Source of the DNA: Planktothrix agardhii NIES-204
Lineage (GTDB): Bacteria > Cyanobacteriota > Cyanobacteriia > Cyanobacteriales > Microcoleaceae
NCBI GenBank assembly: GCA_003609755.1
Contig: AP017991.1
Coordinates: forward strand, 2,497,501 to 2,561,500
Reading direction: 5' to 3'
Length of the DNA stretch: 64,000 nt
In this document: positions 38,855-49,111 of the stretch, in pieces
How the letters are laid out: every line of letters begins with the position of its first letter
Numbering within the stretch: the stretch's first letter is position 1
Made by a program: the position numbers and the translations under genes
Notes under the pieces: generated by a model
Databases searched by the model: none
Told to the model about the DNA's origin: nothing
Seen by the model: only the letters and a program-made list of their open reading frames with translations

Positions 38855-38893
38855 GGTAATGGGTAATGGGTAATGGGTAATGGGTAATGGGTA
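38855..38893. repeat. Heptamer repeat (GGTAATG)n
   Basis: Five to six perfect heptads starting 26 bp after the mini-lipoprotein stop. STRR type; the complement of the ATTACCC units at 16.3 kb. Confidence 0.9.
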
Positions 38894-38955
38894 AAAGTTA
38901 TTAAGTACCTAAACAAAATTAATTACACATCCCCTACCCTGTGCCCTCCCCCCCT

Positions 38956-39000
38956 AGCCCCCCGTGCACGGGGGGTTTGGGGGGCTGTTCCGGTGTTCCC
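38956..39000. repeat. GTGCAC palindrome plus MITE-end sequence
   Basis: CCCCCCGTG followed by CACGGGGGG is an 18-bp perfect palindrome (38958-38975). AGCCCCCC can alternatively pair with GGGGGGCT (38979-38986). TTCCGGTGTTCCC (38988-39000) follows, identical over 12 bp to the ends of the element at 34494-34643. Confidence 0.65.
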
Positions 39001-39010
39001 TCTCTTTTTT

Positions 39011-40105
39011 CTATTCATCAATTTGCCAAACATCATGAATTTGATCCTCATCTAATACCTTCTTAGGACGCATAATTAAAATTAATTTTCCTAGTAAATG
39101 AATATCGGGAATTTCATCGAACCATTGCAGTTCTAAATTTTCAGATTTTTCAACTAAGAAATAAGAATCAATATCCCATTCCCGTTGAGCGCGATCGATC
39201 AGGATTAAAACTGGTTCTGATTTACCGGGTAAGGGATTCGGTAAATTAGCGCTATTTCCTAAAACAGCAATTGGATCTTCTGACTTTCTGACCACTTGCC
39301 AGCCAGGAACCGCTACCCAAGCTGCATTTCCCGATGATTTAACAATGGAAAATGCTCCTAATTCTTCAATCAAAGGAACGGCTTTAAAATCCGATGGAGT
39401 TAAGGGAAATTTCCCCACGACTGGAATTAAACGGGGTAGATCTTCTTCCGTTTCTAAACGATACATTGGTAAACGAGGCGCTGATTTTTTGGCGGTAATC
39501 GAAAAATCTGTTAATAGTTGTTCTATGGTTTCTCGTGCGGTTTGGGAGTGAGCATATTTTAATCCTTTAGCAATTAAACGCGATCGCTGTTGTAAATCAT
39601 GTTGTTGTCGGGCAGCTTTCCAGGCTTGATAGGCTAAAGCGTCCCCAGGATGATGGGCAAAACCCGGGGGGAGAACCGAAAACCGAGAGAATTCTTTGAT
39701 GGCTTTGGCTAATTCTCTAGCTTCATCGGCATCTAATTTGCGCTGATCGGAAAACTCCGTCGCCATCACCCTTTCTGCTTGATTTAGGATACGAAATTCA
39801 TATAAAATATCGCTTCCCCGTTGTTGAAAACGGGATCGAATTTCCTCGGATAAATTGCCTTTTACTAAGGAAGTAAAGACTTGTCCTGCTACAATGATTT
39901 GATTTTGTTGAATGGGTTCAAAACCCGTTTCTTCAAAAATTTGTTGGGGGTTATAACCAGATTTTTGTAATTGAGCACAGGCATCGCCCCATTCCACCCA
40001 ATTTCTTTCTTTCCGCCGTAATAATTGTATTAATTTAGCCGTATCTACTGATGGATCGGGTGTTGAGGAAATAAATGGGGAAAAATCTTCTGGTGTTTGA
40101 GTCAT
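39011..40105 (-). CDS. raf1: RuBisCO accumulation factor 1
   Basis: RuBisCO assembly chaperone, 364 residues, which binds RbcL dimers after chaperonin folding. The N-terminal alpha domain has [20 protein letters not shown] and [16 protein letters not shown] middle helical part has [18 protein letters not shown]. The C-terminal beta domain has [20 protein letters not shown] and [13 protein letters not shown]. Length and order are as expected for Raf1. It is last in a four-gene minus-strand run. Confidence 0.96.
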   Translation of the reverse strand: MTQTPEDFSPFISSTPDPSVDTAKLIQLLRRKERNWVEWGDACAQLQKSGYNPQQIFEETGFEPIQQNQIIVAGQVFTSLVKGNLSEEIRSRFQQRGSDILYEFRILNQAERVMATEFSDQRKLDADEARELAKAIKEFSRFSVLPPGFAHHPGDALAYQAWKAARQQHDLQQRSRLIAKGLKYAHSQTARETIEQLLTDFSITAKKSAPRLPMYRLETEEDLPRLIPVVGKFPLTPSDFKAVPLIEELGAFSIVKSSGNAAWVAVPGWQVVRKSEDPIAVLGNSANLPNPLPGKSEPVLILIDRAQREWDIDSYFLVEKSENLELQWFDEIPDIHLLGKLILIMRPKKVLDEDQIHDVWQIDE

Positions 40106-40157
40106 AATTATATATAATTAATCAGTTTTAAGGACAGAATGGTTTCAAAATATCAAG

Positions 40158-41495
40158 TTAGTTCATATATAATTTATCACGAGTATGTCGTGCTGATCCT
40201 AATAATTTTTGGGCTTCTGCGCTAACTGTTGTCCCTGCGGGAACCTGTTCTAATATACTAATAATATCGGTTAATTGACCAATTAAGGAACCAATATTAG
40301 GCTCTTTAGAACGGGCTGAGGTTTGCCATTGAGCAATCTCGGCTTTTGCCTGTTTAAGTGATTCTACCGCGTCTTTTTCCGCTTCTAACCGACTTTCGGA
40401 AACTCCTAAATTTGATTGATATTCAGCTAATTTTTTCTGAGCACCCAAATAACTAGGATTATCCGTTGGAACTTGTTCTAAGCGACGAATTGCTTCTTGC
40501 CATAATTTGATTACTTGTTCCCATTGTTTGGCGGTGTGAGGGGGATTTTTAGCGGCTTTTGCAGCTTGAATTCCAAACTGCATCCCGGCATCAATTAAAG
40601 TATTTCCTTTCAGGGTTCCCGCAACAAATCCTAGTTGTTGTTGAAAATCTCGTTTAGCGGTTTCTAACTGTTTTTCAGCTAATTTTCCGGCTAAGGTTTC
40701 GGAGGAAATTTTATCTAATTGATCAATCGCTTTTTGCCAAAGGTTAATCATCTGTTGTTGTTCATTGCCCGGAGGAGTTTTAGAGAAATTGTTTTGAGAT
40801 TCCTTAATTAATTGTTCGGCTTTTGTATATTCTTGATAAGCATTTTGTTCTTGAAAAATTTTAGATTCCATCCGGCCAATATTCTTTCTAGCACCTTCAT
40901 ATTCATCGAAGGTAAATCGCCAAACACAACCCGTAAATGAACAGTAGGCTTGAGGATAATAACCTAAAAACCAAACTGGGAGTTTATCCAGATGCTGTTG
41001 AGCTTTTCCAACTTTTTCAACTCCTAATTCAATATCAGTAATTGCCGTAGCTTGATTAATTAATTGATCGGATTGTTCTACTAAAGACACGGCTTGTCGA
41101 TAGTTATAATCCATACTAATATAACTGGGAATTAATAAAATAGGGACGGTTTTTGAAACAGGAAACCGAATCATGGGATAGGGTAAATTAGCTAGAGCCA
41201 CAAGTCCCACAAATCCCCCTAAAATAGCTGTACCTAAAGCCAGCTTTTGCCCAATTCCGGGTGGATGATTTGCTTTTGCAGCTTTCTGTAAAACTACTTC
41301 ATCAAACTCATAAAACTGATCGGAAACTAAGTTTTTTAATTCATATAAAGTTAGAGATTCTCCCGATTGCGATCGCATTTTTTCTAAGCGTTTAAGAACA
41401 ATTTTTTCTCCAACTTCCCCAACTAAATCTTTTTCAGCGCATTTTTTTAACTCGGTTTTTAAAATTTCAAAAGATTGATTATAGAGTCTTACCAT
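40158..41495 (-). CDS. Membrane-anchored coiled-coil protein, uncharacterised
   Basis: A 445-residue protein I do not recognise by name. Residues 1-90 are a soluble helical region (EILKTELKKCAEKDLVGEVG). A hydrophobic stretch at about 98-135 (LALGTAILGGFVGLVALA, then VPILLIPSYI) is one or two membrane segments. The rest is long alpha-helical coil with repeated units around W-x-x-A-I-x-x-L-(D/E)-x-(I/V), for example NLWQKAIDQLDKI and KLWQEAIRRLEQVP. This periplasmic repeat style is common in cyanobacterial envelope proteins. It lies 52 nt upstream of raf1 and 37 nt downstream of the S4 gene. Confidence 0.7.
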   Translation of the reverse strand: MVRLYNQSFEILKTELKKCAEKDLVGEVGEKIVLKRLEKMRSQSGESLTLYELKNLVSDQFYEFDEVVLQKAAKANHPPGIGQKLALGTAILGGFVGLVALANLPYPMIRFPVSKTVPILLIPSYISMDYNYRQAVSLVEQSDQLINQATAITDIELGVEKVGKAQQHLDKLPVWFLGYYPQAYCSFTGCVWRFTFDEYEGARKNIGRMESKIFQEQNAYQEYTKAEQLIKESQNNFSKTPPGNEQQQMINLWQKAIDQLDKISSETLAGKLAEKQLETAKRDFQQQLGFVAGTLKGNTLIDAGMQFGIQAAKAAKNPPHTAKQWEQVIKLWQEAIRRLEQVPTDNPSYLGAQKKLAEYQSNLGVSESRLEAEKDAVESLKQAKAEIAQWQTSARSKEPNIGSLIGQLTDIISILEQVPAGTTVSAEAQKLLGSARHTRDKLYMN

Positions 41496-41532
41496 TACTA
41501 ATATTCTCCTTAAATTATTCAGTACAAACTGA

Positions 41533-42312
41533 TTATTGATAGCGAGTTAATTCAACTCTATATCTTTGTTTTTTAGTAATAGTCATATCTTTAACTTCTA
41601 AACGTCCTTTTCCCCGAATGGCAATTAAATCCCCTGATTTTAATTGATAACTAGCTTGGGTAACTTCTTTCCAATTGACCCGCACATCTCCCCCATCAAT
41701 TAAACTCACCATCTTACTACGAGACATTCCAAATCCAGCAGATGCGATCGCATCTAACCGCATGGAAGCCTCTACAGTTGTTAACTCTTTCTTCTTGGGT
41801 TCTCTAACTTTTAATTCCCCCGGATCAATCCGTCGTGTTTTCACCGGAACAGATCGAACTTGAGTCAAATTCAACTCTAAGAAATCCGCCAATTCTAGGG
41901 TGACAATGGTTTGGCCTCCACGCTCTCCTAAAACAATAATATCCCCGGTTTTATCTCTGACAATTCCCGTCCCTAACATCGACCCTAAAAAGTCTCGATG
42001 GGTAGCGGGATCAAAGAGAAAATTACCCGAAATTTCTAAAACAATAACGCTGACTTGAGAAGTATCAAGAGGAAGTTCAGATCTGGCAATTCCTAACCGT
42101 TGGCGTTCCGCTTGGGGATAGCCTCCCCAGGGGATCATTTGTACTTCTGTTAAGCGGCTAAAGACCTTTTCAGATTCAGCTAATTCAGGGGGAGAAAGGA
42201 AATCTGTTAGGGTAATTTCCCAGGTTTTCATGGCTTGTTCTGCCAGATCTATAACCCGTGCTATAGTATCTCGATTTTCGATACCTTTTAGGAGTTCTTC
42301 TCTTGGTAACAT
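41533..42312 (-). CDS. Photosystem II S4-domain protein
   Basis: A 259-residue protein of the PSII S4 / YlmH-like family. The N-terminal half has VFSRLTEVQMIPWGGYPQAE and RQRLGIARSELPLD. The C-terminal S4 RNA-binding domain has RLDAIASAGFGMSRSKMVSL and GDVRVNWKEVTQASYQLKSG. Family members occur across oxygenic phototrophs and are linked by name to photosystem II. The RNA target is not known. It sits in a minus-strand run with the glycine-zipper protein, the coiled-coil protein and raf1. Confidence 0.9.
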   Translation of the reverse strand: MLPREELLKGIENRDTIARVIDLAEQAMKTWEITLTDFLSPPELAESEKVFSRLTEVQMIPWGGYPQAERQRLGIARSELPLDTSQVSVIVLEISGNFLFDPATHRDFLGSMLGTGIVRDKTGDIIVLGERGGQTIVTLELADFLELNLTQVRSVPVKTRRIDPGELKVREPKKKELTTVEASMRLDAIASAGFGMSRSKMVSLIDGGDVRVNWKEVTQASYQLKSGDLIAIRGKGRLEVKDMTITKKQRYRVELTRYQ

Positions 42313-42376
42313 TAAGGGATTTTAGGTTAAGGAAGATGAAAATTTATGCTAAAATTATGATAACATTCTATTTTAA

Positions 42377-42892
42377 TTATTCATTTTCACCAACGGTATA
42401 ACCCTGAATATTTTCCGGTTCTAAGTCCCTTAAAATCTGATTTGCTTTACGCATCAAGGTTTCTGAACCTGTGACCACGACTAAATATTTCCCAGCATTC
42501 AGGCGGTTACGGTAGGGTAAAGCATCGCCGCCACCAACAATTAATCCGACTCCACCCCCGGCCAAGATGCTCCCTAACCCCCCCGAAATTGCACCGAGAA
42601 CTGCACCGATTAAATGATTTCCCACAACTCCGGCCCAGGCAAAGGTATCTAATCCCGTAATTAAACTAAAGCAAAAACCCGAAACAAATCCAAAGGGAAT
42701 TAACCAAGTTGCCATTAATTTAACTTGTTTGATTGCGCTTTCATTCGGGTCAATTAAGCCAAATTCATCGGCGGTTTTATACCCTTTTCCTAAAATACTG
42801 ATTTGAGAGGTCGGGACACCTTTTTTTTCTAATTCAACATAGGCTGTTTCGGCTTGAAAGCGATCGGAGAGAACGGTGACAAGATAGTTCAT
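42377..42892 (-). CDS. Glycine-zipper membrane protein, general-stress 17M-like
   Basis: A 171-residue protein. The N-terminal FQAETAYVELEKKGVPTSQISILGKG resembles general stress protein 17M / heat-induced YflT-type domains. Two hydrophobic glycine-rich segments follow (LIPFGFVSGFCFSLITG, GAVLGAISGGLGSILAGGGV), forming a glycine zipper. A short soluble tail (GKYLVVVTGSETLMRKANQI) ends it. Such proteins are often stress-induced in cyanobacteria; expression here is unknown. Confidence 0.75.
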   Translation of the reverse strand: MNYLVTVLSDRFQAETAYVELEKKGVPTSQISILGKGYKTADEFGLIDPNESAIKQVKLMATWLIPFGFVSGFCFSLITGLDTFAWAGVVGNHLIGAVLGAISGGLGSILAGGGVGLIVGGGDALPYRNRLNAGKYLVVVTGSETLMRKANQILRDLEPENIQGYTVGENE

Positions 42893-43201
42893 AATTATCG
42901 TTGAGAATAGGCAATCAATCTATTGTTAGTCTACACAATCTTGGGTCTGATCTCGATTCCCCAAACGCTCTGAATTGTCCATTGCCTATTCTCCATTGCC
43001 TATTCCCCGCCATAAATTTTTTCCCAGAATTCACAGTGAATCTACCCATTAAGAGTTAAAATGACCTACTGCGGTATTAATATAGACCGTTAATCTGGGA
43101 GAAAAAATCACTAATGCAGACTCTCCCGAACTTCCCCCTAGCTGATTTTGTGGGGGGTGATGTTTCGCTTCCAGAAAAATTGCAACCCATTTTCCTAAAT
43201 C
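42893..43201. other. Intergenic region between divergent genes
   Basis: 309 bp between the glycine-zipper gene and serA. It holds TTGCCTATTC-type heptads near 42975-43012. No RNA gene or convincing ORF is seen; the minus-strand ORF at 43049-43261 overlaps the serA start and is a shadow. Confidence 0.5.
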
Positions 43202-44785
43202 ATGTCTAAGGTTCTCGTATCCGATTCTATTGATCAAGTTGGTATAGACATCCTGTCTCAAGTGGCTCAGGTGGATGTCAAAATAGGTTTACCCCCAGAA
43301 GAACTGGTGCGGATTATTCCAGAGTATGATGCTTTGATGATCCGGTCTGGAACTCATGTAACCCAAGAAATTATTGAAGCCGCCAATAACTTAAAAATTA
43401 TTGGTCGGGCGGGTGTCGGTGTGGATAATGTGGACATTCCCGCCGCTACCCGTAAAGGGATTGTTGTGGTTAATTCTCCACAAGGGAACACCATTGCCGC
43501 CGCCGAACACGCCCTGACGATGATGCTGTCCATGTCTCGCTACGTCCCCGATGCTAACCAATCGGTTAAAACTGGACAGTGGGATCGCAAAAGCTTCGTT
43601 GGTGTAGAAGTTTATAAGAAAACCCTGGGTATTGTGGGTTTGGGTAAAATTGGTTCCCATGTTGCGGCGGTGGCGAAAGCAATGGGGATGAAACTTTTGG
43701 CCTATGATCCTTTTATATCCCAAGAACGAGCGGATCAAATTGGTTGTCGGTTAGTGGACTTGGATCTGTTGATTCAGGAGTCCGATTATATTACGCTGCA
43801 TATCCCCAAAACCAAAGAAACTTATCATCTGTTTAATGCGGAAGTCTTCGCTAAGATGAAGCCCACCGCCCGCCTAATTAACTGTGCTAGGGGCGGTGTG
43901 ATTGATGAAACAGCCTTAGCCGATGCCCTGCGAACTGGCCAAATTGCCGGGGCTGCCTTAGATGTATTTGAAAATGAACCCCTAGAAGCCGATTCTTCCC
44001 TGCGGGAATTGGGGTCTAAAATTGTTCTCACTCCTCACCTGGGAGCCTCTACAGAAGAAGCTCAAGTCAATGTGGCGATCGATGTCGCTGAACAAATTCG
44101 GGATGTGTTGCTGGGCCTGCCAGCCCGTTCTGCGGTGAATATTCCCGGGTTATATCCCGATGTCTTGGAAAAACTCAAACCCTATTTACAATTGGCGGAA
44201 ACTCTGGGTAATTTGGTCGGTCAGTTAGCCGGGGGACGGGTGGACTTCCTGGATGTGCGTTTGCAAGGGGAACTAGCCGGAACCAGTAGCCAAGCAGTGG
44301 TTGTGGCTTCTCTGAAGGGGTTACTGTCCCAAGCATTACGCGAGCGGGTGAACTATGTTAACGCAGGTATTGAAGCCAAGGAACGGGGGATCAGAGTAAT
44401 TGAAACCCGTGATGCTTCGGTGACGGACTACACCGGATCACTACATTTAGAAGCTAAGGGCAGTTTAGGCACTCATTCTGTGACCGGGGCGTTATTAGGG
44501 GATCACGAAATTCGGATCACCAGTGTGGACGATTTTCCGATTAATGTTCCTCCCACCCGCTATATGTTGTTTACTCTCCACCGGGATGTACCGGGAATTA
44601 TTGGTAACATTGGCTCGCTTTTGGGCAGATTTAATGTCAATATTGCCAGTATGCAAGTCGGACGTAAAATTGTTCGGGGTGAGGCTGTCATGGTTTTAAG
44701 TCTTGATGATCCTTTACCTGAAGGTATTCTTGCAGAAATTATCAAAGTGTCTGGCATCCGCGATGCCTATACTGTAACGCTTTAA
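43202..44785 (+). CDS. serA: D-3-phosphoglycerate dehydrogenase
   Basis: First step of the phosphorylated serine pathway, 527 residues of the long form. The N-terminal catalytic part starts MSKVLVSDSIDQVG. The NAD site is GIVGLGKIGSHVAAVAKAMG, the catalytic His lies in LTPHLGAST, and the Arg lies in RLINCARGGVIDE. An intervening allosteric substrate-binding domain and a C-terminal ACT domain (HRDVPGIIGNIGSLLGRFNV) follow, for serine feedback. The stop codon is the first base triplet of a long heptamer array. Confidence 0.97.
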   Translation: MSKVLVSDSIDQVGIDILSQVAQVDVKIGLPPEELVRIIPEYDALMIRSGTHVTQEIIEAANNLKIIGRAGVGVDNVDIPAATRKGIVVVNSPQGNTIAAAEHALTMMLSMSRYVPDANQSVKTGQWDRKSFVGVEVYKKTLGIVGLGKIGSHVAAVAKAMGMKLLAYDPFISQERADQIGCRLVDLDLLIQESDYITLHIPKTKETYHLFNAEVFAKMKPTARLINCARGGVIDETALADALRTGQIAGAALDVFENEPLEADSSLRELGSKIVLTPHLGASTEEAQVNVAIDVAEQIRDVLLGLPARSAVNIPGLYPDVLEKLKPYLQLAETLGNLVGQLAGGRVDFLDVRLQGELAGTSSQAVVVASLKGLLSQALRERVNYVNAGIEAKERGIRVIETRDASVTDYTGSLHLEAKGSLGTHSVTGALLGDHEIRITSVDDFPINVPPTRYMLFTLHRDVPGIIGNIGSLLGRFNVNIASMQVGRKIVRGEAVMVLSLDDPLPEGILAEIIKVSGIRDAYTVTL

Positions 44786-45024
44786 TCAGTTATCAGTTAT
44801 CAGTTAACAGTTATCAGTTAACAGTTTATAGTTAACAGTTTATAGTTGACAGTTAACAGTTTTTAGCCCACAAATATTAACTATTAACAATGAATTCTTT
44901 ACTGTCAACTAATGACTGATACCTCTTACACTGTTAACTGGTACAGACGCGCCATGGCACGTCTCTACACTAATAACTGATAACTGATAACTGATGACTG
45001 ATAACTGATTACTGATTACTGATT
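44783..45024. repeat. Long heptamer array (AGTTATC/AGTTAAC) with internal palindrome
   Basis: More than 20 degenerate heptads fill the whole gap between serA and prmA. They reverse orientation partway: AGTTATC/AGTTAAC on the left becomes GATAACT on the right. The switch occurs around the near-perfect palindrome AGACGCGCCATGGCACGTCT (44945-44964), so the array is itself a large imperfect inverted repeat. Confidence 0.85.
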
Positions 45025-45915
45025 ATGGCTAATAGCTGGTGGGAAATTAAAGTATTGTGTGATCCGATGCTAGAAGATGCGGTCTTTTGGCGCATGGAAG
45101 CGTTTGGTTGTCGGGGAACCGCGAGTCAAATTAAAAATAATTCCTGCTTGTTATCAGCTTATTTACCCGAAGAAAAAGCCCATTTACTAGATTTAGCAGC
45201 CCTGGCTTTATTGTTACGTCAAGATGCTTTGTGTTTAGAAATGCCAATTCCGGCGGTGACTTGGGATTTGATTGATGAACAGGACTGGTCAAGTAGTTGG
45301 AAACAATATTGGGAACCGACACCAATTGGCGATCGCTTTTTAGTTTATCCGGCTTGGTTAGCATTACCTGAAAATCCCGATCGTATTCTATTACGTTTAG
45401 ATCCCGGGGTTGCTTTTGGAACCGGAACCCACGCCACAACTCAACTGTGTTTAGAATCTTTGGAAATGCGCTTAGGTGGAGAACACAACCAAGTTGTAAT
45501 TGCAGATATTGGTTGCGGTTCTGGTATTTTATCAATTGGGGCAATTTTATTAGGAGCTTCTAAGGTTTATGCGGTGGATAATGATCCGTTGGCGACTCGT
45601 TCAACTTACGAAAATTGCGAATTAAACCAAATTTCACCCGAAAGAATTAATATTCAAGATGGCAGTATTGAGCAGATAATTCAAGCAGTAGAGCAACCTG
45701 TAGATGGAATTGTTTGTAATATTTTAGCAGAAGTAATTATTGATTTAATTCCTCAATTTAATGCCATATCTAAGAAAAATACTTGGGCGATTTTAAGCGG
45801 GATTTTAATGGATCAAGCTAAACCAATTGCAGATGCTTTAGAACAACAGGGTTGGGTTGTTGCTACCCTCTGGCGTCGTCAAGATTGGTGTTGTTTTAAT
45901 ATTCGACGATCCTAA
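45025..45915 (+). CDS. prmA: Ribosomal protein L11 methyltransferase
   Basis: SAM-dependent lysine methyltransferase for L11, 296 residues. The N-terminal substrate-recognition part starts [21 protein letters not shown] linker has [19 protein letters not shown]. The Rossmann fold has [20 protein letters not shown] and an acidic AVDNDPLA, with motif [12 protein letters not shown]. It is flanked on both sides by heptamer arrays, so its transcription signals must lie within or beyond repeats. Confidence 0.95.
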   Translation: MANSWWEIKVLCDPMLEDAVFWRMEAFGCRGTASQIKNNSCLLSAYLPEEKAHLLDLAALALLLRQDALCLEMPIPAVTWDLIDEQDWSSSWKQYWEPTPIGDRFLVYPAWLALPENPDRILLRLDPGVAFGTGTHATTQLCLESLEMRLGGEHNQVVIADIGCGSGILSIGAILLGASKVYAVDNDPLATRSTYENCELNQISPERINIQDGSIEQIIQAVEQPVDGIVCNILAEVIIDLIPQFNAISKKNTWAILSGILMDQAKPIADALEQQGWVVATLWRRQDWCCFNIRRS

Positions 45916-46108
45916 TTCAGTCATCAGTTAACAGTTAACAGTTATCAGTTAAGAAGTTTACAGTTAATTTATTAATTTCTCAACTGATAACTGGTACAGA
46001 CGCGCCCGAGTGCAGCGATGCCGTAGACTATTAGCAAGTCTCTACACTGTTAACTGATAACTTCTTAACTGATAACTGATAACTGATTACTGATTACTGA
46101 TAACTAAT
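45916..46108. repeat. Heptamer array with GTACAGACG...GTCTCTAC inverted repeat
   Basis: AGTTAAC/AGTTATC heptads lead to GGTACAGACGCGCCC (about 45993-46007) and AAGTCTCTACAC (about 46036-46047). Complement-oriented GATAACT/GATTACT heptads then run to the fni start. It has the same design as the array before prmA. Confidence 0.82.
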
Positions 46109-47143
46109 ATGGTATCTAATCAAATTGAAAATAGAAAAGCTGATCATCTGCGGATTTGTTTAGAAGAAGATGTGCAGTTTCGACAAACAACAACGGGGTT
46201 AGAACGTTATGACTTTACCCATTGTTGTTTACCCAATTTAAACCGTAGTGAAATTGATATTACCACATCATTTTTAGGTAAAATATTAGGAGCACCCCTA
46301 TTAATTTCCTCCATGACCGGAGGCACAGAACAGGCAAAATTAATTAATTGTCGGTTAGCCGCTGTGGCTGAACATTATCATATTGCCATGGGAGTCGGTT
46401 CCCAACGAGTAGCCGTGGAAAATCCCGATGTGGCTGATACCTTTGCTGTGCGATCGCTCGCCCCAAATATTTTACTTTTTGCCAATTTAGGCGCCGTTCA
46501 ATTAAACTATAAATATGGTTTAGAACAGTGTTTAAAAACCATTGATTTATTAGAAGCCGATGCCTTAATTTTACACCTCAATCCTTTACAAGAATGTATT
46601 CAAACCGAAGGGGATACTAATTTTAAAGGATTATTCCATAAAATAGAACAATTATGTACCCAACTTCCGGTTCCAGTGATTGCCAAAGAAGTCGGAAATG
46701 GGATTGATGCAGTCATGGCCAAACGATTAATTGAGGCAGGAGTGGCCGCTATTGACGTGGCAGGCGCGGGGGGAACCTCCTGGGCTAAAATCGAAGGAGA
46801 ACGCGCCCAAGACCCCCTACAGCGTCGTCTAGGGGAAACCTTTGCCAATTGGGGCATACCCACGGCCAACTGTATTACCAGTATTCGAGAAGTGTCTCCC
46901 GATATTCCCTTAATTGCTTCGGGGGGGTTACGCAGTGGTTTAGATGCGGCCAAAGCGATCGCCCTCGGTGCCAATTTAGCCGGGTTTGCCTGGCCATTTT
47001 TGCAAGCCGCAGCCGAATCGGAAGCAGCAGTCTATAATTTAGTAGAGATTTTAAAAGCAGAATTGATCACCGTGCTATTTTGTACAAATAACCGTACCCT
47101 AAATCATTTACAAACATCAGGAGTATTGAAACCAAAACCCTAA
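46109..47143 (+). CDS. fni: Type 2 isopentenyl-diphosphate delta-isomerase
   Basis: FMN-dependent IPP isomerase (IDI-2), 344 residues, which interconverts IPP and DMAPP for carotenoid, phytol and quinone synthesis. Signatures are [57 protein letters not shown] and [15 protein letters not shown]. The C-terminal FMN/phosphate region is [20 protein letters not shown]. Full length. Confidence 0.96.
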   Translation: MVSNQIENRKADHLRICLEEDVQFRQTTTGLERYDFTHCCLPNLNRSEIDITTSFLGKILGAPLLISSMTGGTEQAKLINCRLAAVAEHYHIAMGVGSQRVAVENPDVADTFAVRSLAPNILLFANLGAVQLNYKYGLEQCLKTIDLLEADALILHLNPLQECIQTEGDTNFKGLFHKIEQLCTQLPVPVIAKEVGNGIDAVMAKRLIEAGVAAIDVAGAGGTSWAKIEGERAQDPLQRRLGETFANWGIPTANCITSIREVSPDIPLIASGGLRSGLDAAKAIALGANLAGFAWPFLQAAAESEAAVYNLVEILKAELITVLFCTNNRTLNHLQTSGVLKPKP

Positions 47144-47189
47144 ACCCCGCGCCGGATTAAGTTAGATTATCCCATTTATTAATAATAAT

Positions 47190-49013
47190 ATGAAAGATTT
47201 TCTCAAATTTACATTTGCCAGTTTATTAGGAAACTTAATTGGACTGGTTTTAACTACCACCCTAGGAATTGGAGGATTAATTTTCCTGGTGATTATGGTG
47301 GCAAGTCAAGATTCTGGGCCCTTAGTTAAGGATAAATCAGTATTAGTTTTTGATTTAGCATTAAGTGTAAGTGATACTGGGCCTAATCCCTCAACTTCTG
47401 AAGCCTTACAGGAACTTTTATCAGAAGATAGTCCAACTTCAATTCAGTTAAGAACCTTAGTTCAAACAATTGATCAAGCCAGTAAAGATGATAAAATTGT
47501 CGCCCTTTATTTGCAAGGAACTAATACTCCCATTTCTACAGGATTAGCTAATTTAAAAGAAATTCGCCAAGCCTTACAACGGTTTAAAGATAGCGGAAAA
47601 ACTATTATTGCCTATGATATTGATTGGACAGCACCCGAATATTATTTAGCTTCCGTTGCTAATCAAGTGGTGATTAATCCCTTGGGTTCTTTAGATATTA
47701 AAGGGTTAAGTTCTCAAGTCATGTTTTTAACCGGAGCTTTAGAAAAATATGGTATTGGGGTGCAGGTGATTCGGGTGGGAAAATATAAGGCAGCCGTTGA
47801 ACCATTTTTACTGAAAAAATTAAGTCCAGAAAATCGAGAACAAACTCAAAAACTATTAGGAGATTTATGGGGAGAATGGTTAAGAACCATTGCACCCAGT
47901 CGCAAAGTCACACCCCAACAGTTACAGGCATTTTCTAATACTGAAGGTATTTTATTAGCAGATACGGCTTTAAAAGGAAAATTAGTTGATCGGGTTGCTT
48001 ATGGTGATGAAGTGATTACAGATTTCAAAAAAATGACCGGGGAATCCAAGGAAAAAAGTCAACAATTTCGCCAAATTAGTATTAATTCTTATTCAAGAAT
48101 CCCTGAAGTTGCTGATATTAATAATGGTAATCAGAATAGTAAAAATAAGATTGCAATTGTCTATGCCGAAGGTGAAATTGTTGATGGTAGCGGAACTTCT
48201 AGCCAAATTGGAGGCGATCGGTTAGCTAAAGAATTAAGAAAATTACGATTAGATGAAAAGGTAAAAGCGGTGGTTTTACGGGTTAATAGTCCTGGGGGCA
48301 GTGCCACCGCTTCGGAAGTGATTGGGCGGGAAGTGGATCTGATCAGAAAACAGAAACCTGTAATAGTTTCTATGGGAAATTTTGCCGCTTCCGGGGGATA
48401 TTGGATTGCTATGGGTGCGGATCAAATTTTTGCCCAAGCTAATACCGTGACCGGATCAATTGGGGTGTTTGGATTACTGTTTAATATTCAAGATATTGCC
48501 AGTAAAAATGGGATTACTTGGGATATTGTCAAAACCAGTAAGTTTGCGGATATTCAAACTAATAGTCGGCCGAAAAGTCCCGAAGAATTAGCTCGGTTAC
48601 AAAAGGTGGTTAACTTAATTTATGATCGCTTTATTTCTAATGTAGCCACCCATCGTAAGTTACCGAAAAATCAAGTTCAAGAAATTGCTCAAGGGCGAGT
48701 TTGGTCGGGTTCACAGGCTAAACAGTTAGGGTTAGTTGATGAAATTGGGGGTTTAGATGCGGCGATCGCGGCGGCGGCAAAAAAAGCGAATTTGGGAGAG
48801 GATTGGACACTCAAAGAACCTGCTAAACCTCGGACATTAGAAGAACGAATTTTAGATAATTTAACCGGAGATAACCTCACAAAAATACCGACTCCCGTTG
48901 ATCCCCTCACCCGTGAATTTATCAGACTTCAAGAGGAATTATTGATGATTAAAGAAATGAATGATCCCAAAGGAATTTATACCCGTTTACCGTTTAATTT
49001 AAAGATAGAATAA
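47190..49013 (+). CDS. sppA: Signal peptide peptidase SppA (67-kDa type)
   Basis: A 607-residue membrane serine protease with tandem S49 domains. One N-terminal helix (FASLLGNLIGLVLTTTLGIG) anchors it. The catalytic Lys lies in VQVIRVGKYKAAVEPF and the catalytic Ser in GNFAASGGYWIAMGADQ, with NTVTGSIGVFG after it. SppA degrades signal peptides and has been linked to phycobilisome and light-stress proteolysis in cyanobacteria. Complete; starts 46 nt after fni. Confidence 0.95.
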   Translation: MKDFLKFTFASLLGNLIGLVLTTTLGIGGLIFLVIMVASQDSGPLVKDKSVLVFDLALSVSDTGPNPSTSEALQELLSEDSPTSIQLRTLVQTIDQASKDDKIVALYLQGTNTPISTGLANLKEIRQALQRFKDSGKTIIAYDIDWTAPEYYLASVANQVVINPLGSLDIKGLSSQVMFLTGALEKYGIGVQVIRVGKYKAAVEPFLLKKLSPENREQTQKLLGDLWGEWLRTIAPSRKVTPQQLQAFSNTEGILLADTALKGKLVDRVAYGDEVITDFKKMTGESKEKSQQFRQISINSYSRIPEVADINNGNQNSKNKIAIVYAEGEIVDGSGTSSQIGGDRLAKELRKLRLDEKVKAVVLRVNSPGGSATASEVIGREVDLIRKQKPVIVSMGNFAASGGYWIAMGADQIFAQANTVTGSIGVFGLLFNIQDIASKNGITWDIVKTSKFADIQTNSRPKSPEELARLQKVVNLIYDRFISNVATHRKLPKNQVQEIAQGRVWSGSQAKQLGLVDEIGGLDAAIAAAAKKANLGEDWTLKEPAKPRTLEERILDNLTGDNLTKIPTPVDPLTREFIRLQEELLMIKEMNDPKGIYTRLPFNLKIE

Positions 49014-49111
49014 GTGAGTTGATCCCTGAAAAATCAATCATTATTCGCAGCTTAACCCTAATTGCTGGTAGGATTTATTTTTAGACGTTAATTATCAACA
49101 GAATCCAGTCA

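Noticed and set aside
43049-43261. 70-codon minus-strand ORF before serA
   Set aside because: Overlaps the serA start; no family pattern.
44783-45024. CRISPR-like regular repetition
   Set aside because: Units are 7 bp and contiguous, with no unique spacers of 30-40 bp and no cas genes.
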